A stretch of DNA of 64,000 nt. It comes from Batillaria attramentaria. Lineage: Eukaryota; Mollusca; Gastropoda; Batillariidae. A program made the translations under genes and the position numbers. The notes beneath the pieces were generated by a model that saw only the letters and a program-made list of their open reading frames with translations, had not been told where the DNA came from and did no database searches. The stretch lies in assembly GCA_018292915.2 (NCBI GenBank), contig JACVVK020000089.1:1247001-1311000 (forward strand), written 5' to 3'. The number at the start of each line of letters is the position of its first letter. The stretch's first letter is position 1. This document shows, in pieces, positions 23,001 to 34,464 of the stretch.

Positions 23001-26000
23001 GTAGTCGAACTGGTTCAGCCATAGGGCCCACCGAGCTAGTCTGTTAGCTGCAAGAAGTGGTGTCCCTTTCTTTGGTCCGAACAGCGCCGTCAGGGGCTTG
23101 TGATCAGTCACCAGTATGAACTGTCGTCCGTACAGATACTGGTAGAATTTCCGCAAACCATAGATGATGGCTAGGGCTTCTTTGTGGATTTGGCTGTAGT
23201 TTCTTTCTGCAGCTGTAAGAGTCTTGGACACATTGGCAATTGGGCGCTCGCTTCCATCCGGATAGCGATGAAACAATATTGCTCCAATTCCAACGTTGGA
23301 TGCGTCACAAGCCAGCCCCACAGGCTTTTCTGGGTCGAAGTGTACAAGGACTTGATCAGAGGAAAGCACATTCTTCAGCTGTTCAAAAGCTGCTTGTTCC
23401 TCTTCTCCCCACTTCCAGGGATTTGCCTTCTTTGTCAGGCGGTAGAGCGGCTCTGCCATAGTAGCCAGGTTTGGGATGAATTTCCCGTAGAATTGTACTG
23501 AGCCCAGAAAAGACTTCAAGCTTGAGACATCCGTAGGTGGTGGCATCTTCAAGACTGCCTCGACTTTGGATCCTTTGGAGATTCCTTCAGCCGAAAGAGT
23601 GTGTCCAAGGTATTCCACACTGGGTTGAGCAAACAGGCATTTTTCACGACGGCATCTGAGTCCTTTGTCGTTCAGACGCGTGAGTAGTCGTTCCAGGTTG
23701 CTCAGATGATCTTTGGCATCCTTCCCGCTGGTGAGTATGTCGTCTTGGAAGACGGCAACTCCAGGCAGATCACTGGTCAGATTTTCCATGATCTCCTGAA
23801 AATAACCAGGTGCTGACTTGATTCCGAAAGGTAGTCGTTGTTGCAGAAGTACCCCACGGTGAGTGCTGAGGGCTAGTCTGCGTTGACTTTCTGGTGCCAG
23901 CTTGATCTGGTTGTAGGCATCAGCGAGGTCGATCTTTGTGTAACCGAATCCTCCTCCCAGCTTTTGCATCAGTTCCTCTGGGAGAGGCATGGGGTGACGG
24001 TGATCAGCAAGTTGATCGTTGATCCCGACTGAGTAGTCACCACAGATCCGCAGTTTTGGCTTCAGGGCGCCTGTACTGTTTGTCTTACGAATTGGAACAA
24101 CTGGTGTTCCATAGTCGTTGAACTGGACTGGCTTCCAGACTCCTTTGGCGATGCCTTCTTCGTAGCCTTTCGTCAGGTCATCACGAAGAGCGAAAGGAAC
24201 CGGCCTAGCCTTGTGAAAAACCGGCTTCGCGTCGGACTTGAACTTTACTTCCAGCTCAAAATCCTTCAGACATCCCAATTCTTCCTTGAAGAGATCTGGG
24301 AACTTGTCGCAGAGAGTGTGGCAATCCTTTTGAAGAGAAGCATAAGTTGTGCTGGAGGTCTTCGGATGCGATTCTTTTGCACCCTCGCTCTTGACTTGAC
24401 TCTCTATGCTCTTCAGTCCAAGGGCATTGTCCACTGAAATTCCCAGAGCCTGGATCGCGTTTCGTCCAAGTAGGTTGAGATCATGGATCTTGGTGACGAT
24501 GTAGGGAATGGAGCTCTGTTTACCAGTCACTGGGTCCTTAGTCTGGCCCATGAAGGTGCCCAACACGGGTAGGTCATGCTTGCTGGCAGACTCGTACCGA
24601 TGTGTGACGTCATCCAGCTTCGGTTTTCCCAGCTGTTTCCAGACTGGCACAGAAACAAAATTTCCCGTGGTTGCAGTGTCCAGCTCCATCGTGAACTGTT
24701 GATCCTGGATTGTGACTGGAACGTCCAACCTAGGAGTATCTTGGGGAACTTCGCCGAGGATGGCTTTGACGAGCTCTGCTTTTGTGATACTTTTCACTGA
24801 AGATTTTGCAGACTGTCGTCCCCCTTGTTGCTGTTGATGCAGTTTTTTCCTGCAAACAGCCTCCAAATGTCCTGTCTTCTGACAGTAGTTGCATTTGGAG
24901 TCTTTGTAGTAGCAGTCTGTTGCTCTATGAGACTTTCCACACCTGTAGCACTTTGCTGAATCGCTGGTCGTGGAGTTAGACTGCTGGTGGTTCTTTGGTC
25001 GACCCCCTTTGTTGTTCGCCTTGACTTTGTTGACCGGCCTGGGCTTGGAACCGTAGACAGTTTCCTTGGCCACCTTTGCCGCGTCTTCAGTCTCTATGGC
25101 GATCTTGACAGCCTTGGCAAAATCCAACTCGGTATCCTTGACCTTGAAAAGAGCCTTCAAGACAGCTTCGTTGTTGACAGAACATATGAATCTCTGCCTA
25201 AGAGCTTCGTCTTGTGGATCTTGGATCGAAGGAAAGTCACAGGTAGCCGCGTCTTGACGTATACGGGCTGCCAGCTCCTGGAGTGTTTCGCCTGGCTTCC
25301 GTTCCATGTTGCTCCAGAACTTGAAACGTTCTCGCACTATGAACAGTTTTGGGTCAAATTGTTCTTTCATGAACTCGACAATTTGGTCCATCGTCAGGTC
25401 GTTGATATTCATTCTTGGATTTTGTTGAGCAGCCAGATTTGCCAGTTGCTTGTAGACAGCCGGAGTCTGATTAGTGAGGAAGACTTGAGCCTTGCGGTCG
25501 TCAGGAACGGCGTTGGCGACAAGAAATGTGCAGAACCTTGACCAGTAATCAGGCCACAGTTCTGAAGTGGAATCAAAGGCAGCGAACGGTGGAATAGCGG
25601 CGGTCGAAACAGTAGAAGTGTGGGGACGGGTACTTGCGCTGGAATCCCCAGTCGGTGTCTGAACTTGAATCATCTTCATCAACGCACCCATCTGCTCTCT
25701 TTGGACTGCTAATTCTTCTTCATGCTGCTTTGCTTGAATTCTCATCTGTTCCTTCATCTGTTCCTTCTGCTGTTCATTCTGCTGTTCCATTTGTTCCTTC
25801 TGAATCTTCATCTGTTCCTTCTGCTGTTCCAATTGCTCTCTAAGCAATTTTATCAGCTCCGCTGTCTCTGCCATGGTCAGTCGTCAATTTTCGCTGCTGC
25901 AACAGTTGAAGGGGTGCAACTTCTGTAGTTGGAGTTTCTTGAGTACTGGAGAGTACTGTCCCTTCGTAGGTAGATCAATGTCAATCCTGTCGGCGACGCC

Positions 26001-27277
26001 AAATATTTCTGTTGTATTTTTCTCCTGCTATGTCGCTCTCTCGGTGCACTCGCAGAGAAGACACGGGATACAACAGGCTGGAACTCCAATACTTTATTAA
26101 CAGAAGATGCGCAAGAACAAACTCATGAAAGAGGAAGAACCCAGAACGCTGTGCAGTGCTGCTTATATACTAACAGGTCAGATCTAGAACATTCTGCAAC
26201 ATACTGGCAAGTACGGAATCTTTCCGCGGTTACGTAATCTGCTGACGTTACTGCACTCGCATGTTCTGGGATGGTCTAGAAATTTCCATCGAAATGCAGT
26301 GACTTTTCGCGATCTCTACAACATTTAGAAATGTTTGTTATTTGAGGGAAATAAATTAGTAAGCGCTAATGATGATTTATTTATAACATCAGTGGTTCAA
26401 AGATGAAATGGACACTCCTGCTTTACAGAGCTTCAGATTGTCGGCGCGCCCGCGCCATTGACGCGTGAAATATCAAAATGACGCGCAAGAGTTAATGTGT
26501 ATGCGCCAGTGTGGCGCGCGCACTTTTGGCCTTCTACACATCGGAGTAGGCCTAGTGAAACTAAAAACATCGCGTCTCTGCACTGCCTTGCCTGCCCAAC
26601 TTGTATCGTATCGCAGCACGTCATTGGATGACAGATCTTCCCGAAAGCCAATCCGTGAATACCTTACTTATGTTACTTGGTGATGCCAACATCGCTGAAT
26701 AAACGTGAATCTCATTGGTTTTCTCTATTAGGAACATCCAATGAAAACGCGTAAATTAACAGAGCGTTGGCTTGGACGTCTGCAGATTCCGAGAACTGAA
26801 TGCTTGTTTCTGTATCAACTGCTCCATCAAAAATGTCGAAAAAACCATCGGCGAAGAAAATAAAATTGGTGGCAGGCCAATCTCTGCTCACATTTGCTCG
26901 GACTAAATCTGCAGCTACAAGTAGGTCGTTTTCATATTCAACGCTGCAATTGAACGCTGCAACGCGTCGGCGTGAGAGATCTATATATATGATGCTTTTC
27001 CCCCCAACGGCATGACTTCGTTTCCAAAGTGAAAATAATGGGTCATGATGAATTCTAACAAAGGTCGGGGAGGAAAAGTTGGAGGGAGGAAAGTAGGCCT
27101 AAACTGTGTGTGTGGGGAGGCTGCCGGGGGGGGGGGGGGCTGAGAGAGAGAGAGAAAGAAAGAGAGAGAGAGAGAGACAGGCCTTTGTACAGCTCCCAAC
27201 AACCCAGCTAATTTTAAGGATAATATCATAACCTTTGTAAATGTCACACATTTTCATTTGAAAACATGCATGTCAGG

Positions 27278-27325
<48 letters not shown>

Positions 27326-27341
27326 TCCTTACTAAGTTTGT

Positions 27342-27373
<32 letters not shown>

Positions 27374-27474
27374 GCTTCCTTACTAAGTTTCTGTAGTTTA
27401 GCAACGACAAGGTTGTAAACTGGCCGATGGCCAAAATCTTATACCATTGAAAAATAAAGGTTTGTCATTGTCAT

Positions 27475-27511
<37 letters not shown>

Positions 27512-30008
27512 ATGCCGGACCCAACTTCCAAAACATGCCCTTTGAAAAACAAGCTGTTCAGGTGTGGGCACAGAAAAGAAGGCGCTACCTCTTCAAGGAC
27601 TAAATAAAGTTAGTACACCTCTGACTTTTTTTCGTTTCCAGATTTTGTCAATGACCCATCATTTTGAAAATTGACCCCTCATTTTGCTCAGCCATGGGTC
27701 ATTGGGCCAATGACATTTAAAAACAATCTGAAGCTCTGGCTTTATGCTTAATAATGTAGTTTTCCTAAACTAGCAGTGATACCAACGCTTTCATTCAAGT
27801 TGTAACACATTTATCCATCTGTCAACTTTTCCTCCAGCTGCATGTCTTGATCAAGACGACAAGGTGGTCCGCATGCTCCTTGACTGTTTCAGTGACCCCG
27901 GGGCGAGGGCCGAGTATGTCAAAATGACCAACAAGGACGGTCTGACCGCCTTGCACTTTGCCGTCCTCGCTGCTCGGCCCAGCCTGGTTCAGCTGTTACT
28001 GGACGCTGGCGCTGATCCTAACGCGGGGATATACAGGTTTGGCTTTTGACTTTACAAATATTCATCGGTGTGTGCAGCAATAGTTTTGCATATTTGGAAG
28101 GTATCGTTTTTTTTAATTATCTAGTTTTGAATTTGTTTGGGTTTTTTGGTTGTTTTTTGTTTGTCGCGGTTTGGGGTTTTTTGTTTGTTTTGTTTTTGTT
28201 TTGTTTTTTAAGTTGTTTCTCTATAGAGAAACAACTTTATGAGACGGGGCAGATTTTGCTATGCGCAACAGCAAGTTACAGTGATACATAACAAGACTGT
28301 GACGTTTCTCCACACAATACTTACTTTCACGCACACAGTGACGTAACGAAATCTGCATCATAGACACCTTACGTGCACACTATGCTGCTGCATTCTTTTT
28401 GGCGGGAGTTGTGAGACGTGTGTGTGGCTGTGTGTGTGTGTGTGTGTGGACGGATGTAATGATGGCTATCTCCTAAACCACCTCGTTGGAGGCATTTTTA
28501 CTTTGAGATAAAATGGGAATTCACCTTCTCCAGAGCTACCTTTCACGATTTTTAGCCTGCCGCATTTTCAGAAGAGTTATCGCCGATTAAAAAAAAATCG
28601 GTCATGTTACGAATTTTTTCGAAAAAAATGTTCAAATGGCTTCATTTTCTGAAAATGGGAAGATCATCCAATTATACTGCCTGTTTTCGTAGCACAGCTC
28701 TGTAGCTCTGACAGGTTTTGTGTAAGAAAAATATTTCTGAGGTAGGGGTGGTTTGCATATAAATTCAAATATCTTTGAAAAGACTCCTTCAAATTACTCA
28801 TCATTCCGGTATTTTTGTCATTTGTGCCAACTGCACATATGACATGAACTACTGCACTATTATAGCTTTAGTATTAAGAATAACAGAGCTTTTAGATAAA
28901 CACATTTTTTTCACGTTTCTGCGAGAAACGCCAGTCAAAAAAGTTCCAATTTTGCAATGTCGTAAGAACAATTTAAGGCACTTAAGTCCACGTTTCATCA
29001 GCTCTCTAGATCTTGCAGATTTTATGTCAAAATTATTCCAGTCACGGAAGTCACAAAAGCAACAAGGAAATCACAAGATATGTAGAAGTATCATCTGTCA
29101 GACGAGCAGCGTGAGGCTGACGTCAAATGTTTGGTTCACAGACAAAATGAGCAAGTATCATCACTGCTTCCGACATTTCATCAGCCCTCTAGATCCTCCA
29201 GATTTCATGTGAAAAATAATTCAGTCGGAGAAGTCACAAAGCCAACAGGGAAATCACAAGACATGAACAAGCATCCTCAGACGATCTCAGTGCTAGAGGC
29301 TGACGTCAAAAGTTTAGTTCACGGAATTGACGTCATCTCTCTCTCTCTCTGTATGACGACCTGCCTGAGGCTGACGTCAAATGTTTAGTTCACGGAACTG
29401 ACGTCTCTCTCTCTCTCTGTGGAGCCAGGGTGGCCGAATGGTAGAGCGTTGGACTTTCAATGCTTGGGCCGAGAGTTCGAATCCCGGCCGCTGGGGCCAA
29501 ATATTTGTGCTGGCCTTTTTCTCGTTGCCCTGTCTTTAATATCACCCTTATGTGGGGGAAAAGGACGTTAAACTCCTAAACATTCACCCACCCACCTCTC
29601 TGCCTCTCTCTCTCTCTCTCCCTTCCTCCCCCACCCGGCCCCACCCCCCAGTCACGTGGCTAATCGGTCGAGGTCGTAGAAGATCTAGTGTCATTGGTAG
29701 AACTTGGAGAGGGGAGAACCGGCAACAATAACAACAAAACAGACAAAATCAAATGAAGTTTGGAGAAACAACTTTGTAGGACGGGGCCGTTCCTCCTTGT
29801 TTTTTTTTTGGGGGGGGGGGGGGGAGGTTGTTTTTTGTTTGGTTTTTGGTTGGCGTGTTTTTTTTTTTTGTTTTTTTTTTTTGTTTTGGGTTTTTGTTTG
29901 TTTGGTTTTTTTTTGTTTTTGGGTTTTTTTTGGGTGGTGGTGGTGGTGGTGGTGGTATTGTTTTCTAGTTTGTGTGTAAAAGTATATTATTTTTGTCTGT
30001 TTATTGGT

Positions 30009-30050
<42 letters not shown>

Positions 30051-33000
30051 CATATATATCTATGCTAATTGTGTGTGTGTGTTTTAAGAAATAGTTGCAG
30101 TTTTCCAAGTTTAGTATTTGTCGTTAGCAAGGACAAGATCTAAAAAAAAAGGCCTGCGCACCAAATCTTTTATCCTTGTAAAATGAAGTTTTGTTTGTTT
30201 GTTCATTCGTTCGTTCTCTCTCTCTCTCTAGTGGCAAATGGAGCAGTATTTTACTTCAAACGTAAAAAGTAATCCTATAAAGCCGTTGTATGTAGACTGG
30301 CACAGATAGCTTAAATTAATGTTCACCTACTGCTGCTGTTAGTGATTAGTAGTGGTGGTAGTAGCAGTACATGTAGTAGTAATACTATTATTAGTATTAT
30401 TGTCACTTGGTTATCCACAGTAAGCGTGACGGAGAGTGGTTGGGCCTGACCCCCCTTCACTTCAGTCTGAGCAGCATGACCAACCAGTCAGTGAAATGTC
30501 GACAGTACCTGTTGGAGGCTGGAGCTGACCCAAACGTGGAGATGGCCTTCTGCGACAACTCCTACTGTCCCACGTTATTGTTCGAGTGTGACTGCGGCGG
30601 TTGCTGGTCAACTGATATCATGGGTTTCATACAGGTGAGGAGCCTACCAGCTTGCTTACTTAGCTGTCACGTGAGGTATGAAAACGTGCGTATAGGGTCC
30701 ATGAACTACCTGCGACTGGTCACGCGCTACGCGCGACTGGTCATGAACGACGCGCGGCTGGTCATATGCGACGCGCGGTTGGTCATATGCGACGCGCGGT
30801 TGGTCATGCGCTACCCGCGATTGGTCATGGGCTACCCGCGATTGGTCATGCGCTACCCGCGATTGGTCATGGGCTACCGCGACAACTAGCGACTGGTCAT
30901 GAACGACGGGCGACCGGCCGTGATATTGGTCATGCGCGACGGGCCGTGATATTGGTCATGCGCGACGGGCCGATATTGGTCATGCGCGACGGGCCGTGAT
31001 ACCAACTGCGCTCGGTATAGAAAAGTGTAGAATAGAAGAACCACTACTTCGCCATCATCATTAGCTTGCTTTACGTCCTATGGCTTTTGGCCCTTAAGGA
31101 CAAGTTGTTCCTGGCATGTGTCTTTGGCTGCTTGGCTGGGCAAGTGTCTTTGGGGTGAGTGTGGGCTGATTTGCTTAGCTTTGGGCAACGTCAGAGGATC
31201 TCTGCTTGGCTTTCAGAAGCCTGGTCTGAGTTTGTTTTTCAGTGCCTCAGTCTGTTCTGTCATCCGTACTTTTGCCTTTAGATCATAGCCGGGGTGTCCC
31301 CTCGCTCTTTGGTATTAGAACCATTTTGTCAGATCTGATCTGACGATCGCGTCGGCCAGGGTTCTCATTGGCCTATCACCTAGGGCTTGGTGTGGCCTGA
31401 GGAAGTCTACCGTCTTCAGTGAGTATCTGTCTCTCAGGTCCCAGACCGGCTGGAGGTTTGCGGGCAGGCCATCACATCCGTTTACAATGTGGCGGACGTC
31501 TGGGGGCTGCCCACACTGGCAGAGGTCGTTACTCCATGTGTGTGCGCAGCACAGTGTGTGTATTCTGCAGATGACTGCAGAGTGCCTGCGCAGGAAAAGT
31601 GGCACGTGGTTTTGGCCACCCGGGAGGTGGACCCAGCCATTTTCCTCACACAGTGCACGGAGTTTCCTCTCCCTGAGAGTGTGGGCCGCTCTTTGTATCT
31701 TACTTTTCACTTCACTGAGTGTCTGGGGTAGTTTTGCTTCCATGCCATCGCCGGTGGCACCCCGGGCCGCGCGATCGGCCAGCTCATTTCCCCTGATCCC
31801 GCTGTGGGAGGGTAGCCACATGAGGGCTAGGGCAGTTCCCTTCGTGATGATCTGATGGGCCAGGAAGAGGATCTCGCTTTGTACATCACTCCTGTTCCTC
31901 GTGCCCCCTCTCTCTAGGGCTTGGAGTGAGTCGGACAGAATGACCGCCCCCAGCGGGGGGTTTGGCATGTCGTTGACAAACGTGCAGGCCATGATGATTG
32001 CATACATCTCTGCTGAGAAGATGCTTAACCCGGCGTTGAGTTTGTAGCGTCTTGTGATTCCAAGGTCTGGGATCACAAAGGCGCACCCAACCTCTCCTGA
32101 ATCTAGGACAGAGCCGTCCGTGTAGATTTTCAGGTGCTGGGAGAAGCGCTGTTCAATCTTCTCTCTTGCCAGGGTTGTGGCAAGAGCAGAGTCTGCTTTC
32201 TTTGACGCGCCTTCAGCATAGCGATGTTCGTACTACTTCGCCTACTTCTTCCTTGACTCAAGACATGTACAACGGTGGGAGTAATGGGGGGGGGGGGGGG
32301 GCGGGGGGCTGGGGTGCAGTAACTAAGCAAGGTTGTTACCATCTGTATGTGATTGGTTAAAACTCAATCAGTCTTGCACCCCCCCCCCCCCCTTCACACC
32401 AGTCTGTGTCTGTTGATTGGTCAAAGCTCATACATCAATCAGTCTTAGTTTTGAGACACCGGGTATTGAGGCGTGTAAGGGCCGCCGCCTGTCTCGACGT
32501 GACGTCAAACAAAAGACAGAGCATGTGCCCGCCCATATTATCGCACCTGGGAAGAGCTTCACAAATCACTGGGGGGGGGGGGGGGGGGGTGATATTGGTC
32601 ATGCGCGACGGGCCGTGATACCAACTGCGCTCGGAAAAGTATAGAATAGAAGAACCACCACTTCGCCTAATTCTTCCTTGACTCAAGACATGTACAACGG
32701 TGGGAGTAAGGGGGGGGGGTGGAGGGGGACGTGGGGGGGGGGGGGGGTTGCAGTAACTAAGCAAGGTTGTTACCATCTGTGTCTGATTGGTTAAAACTCA
32801 TACGTCAATCAGTCTTGGCCCTGTCAGTCACCCATCACACCAGTCTGTGTCTGTTGATTGGTCAAAGCTCATACGTCAATCAGTCTTTGTGTTGACACAC
32901 CGGGTATTGAGGCATGTAAGGGCCGTCGCCTGTCTCGACGTGACGTCAGACAAAAGACAGAGCACGTGTGCCCGCCCATAGTGTCGCACCTGGGAAGAGC

Positions 33001-34409
33001 TTCACAAATCACTGGGGGGGTGGGGGGGGGGGCTGGTGGTGCAGTAAGCAAACTCCTGTGGGCAAAAAAAAAAAATTAAAAGCAGAACATGAGGACAGGT
33101 GGAAGCGGGGGGGTGGGGGGCGGGGGGGTATTAATGTAGTGCCGGGACCACACACACACATACACGTGAATAAAAGAACCACCACTTCGCCTACTTCTCC
33201 CTCGTATTAGAAAATTAAAAAGCACACTAACTGTCTAAAGATATACAACCATGGGAGTAATTGGGGGGAGGGAGGTGTTAGAGGGGTGGTTGCTAAGCAA
33301 GCTCATTTTCCCTGAGCTTTAACCATCTGTGTCTGTTTGACTGGTTAAAACTCATAGTCATACGTCAATCAGTCTTGGTCCTGTCGGTCACCCATCACAC
33401 CAGTCTGTGTCTGTTGATTGGTCAAAGCTCACACACCGGGTATTGAGGCGTGTACTTGTCCTCCAAGTAGGGCAGTCGCCTGTCTCGCCGAGACTTCAAA
33501 CAAAAGACAGAGCGCGTGCCCGCTCACAGCATCATACACAGCTTGACAAATCACTGAGCGGGAGGTGTGTGTTTGTGTGTGTGTGTTGGGGGGGGGGGGG
33601 TTCAGTAAGCAAGCCCCCCCCCCCCCAACACACTAACAGTAAAGGGGAAGGGGGGGGGGGGGGCAATAACTTACCCATCTGCTGGTTCTGTGCTTCAAAT
33701 GGTAGGGGATTTGTGTTCTCGTAGTTGTCGGGCGCATCGTGACTTCGTGAGGCGAGCAGCCCCACCAGTTAAGTGAGAGTGAGTGTTCTGAAAACTGAGG
33801 TGTTGACTGACACGAACAACAGGTTGACGCCTTTGGTCGATCAAGGCCGGGTGTTAAAGACGAAGTTGATTGACACGTACCTGGAGTGAGACACTTCACC
33901 CCTGCCACGATTCATCCATATATAAATGTGTGTTGTTACACACCATTTACATGTACTACACCACTACACCCCACTTACTACACTGCTACACCCCACTTGC
34001 TACACCACTACTCTGCTACACCCTAGTAAAGACATTGATTGTTATTGTGTGACTGCCCTACAACACTTTTTTTTTTTTTAATTTCTCTTGCTGCAGGGTG
34101 ACTCTTTCTTCACCTTCCGCGTGCGGAAGAGAGAGAGAGAGAGAGAATGCATTTAAAATATTGACTTGCCACACATCACTTACATAAATTTTCTCTGACT
34201 GCAGTCTGACACTGTTGCGCACATTTGAGTGTTTGTGTGCCCGAGGGAGAGAGAGGTGTGTAGTATTGTGTGTGCTTTCCTTCGTTTCGTTTAGGAGACC
34301 GCCCACGGGACTGAACAACAAGATGGCCACTGACCAGCCCAATATGTTGTTTCCATTTAATCACCTGCTGTCGTCACGGTCGTTCTTTTGTAATGCCATG
34401 TATACGGGA

Positions 34410-34464
<55 letters not shown>

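Noticed and set aside
26833..26925. Extra exon of the ankyrin gene
   Set aside because: The exon 2 to exon 3 join (20921 to 27838) is already in phase and restores an ankyrin motif. This frame lies inside a TIR-bounded element.
29704..30068. Transmembrane poly-Phe/Val protein
   Set aside because: Pure T/G-rich low complexity.
30710..31000. CRISPR-like array
   Set aside because: Short near-contiguous 21-bp units without unique spacers, in eukaryotic DNA; a minisatellite.
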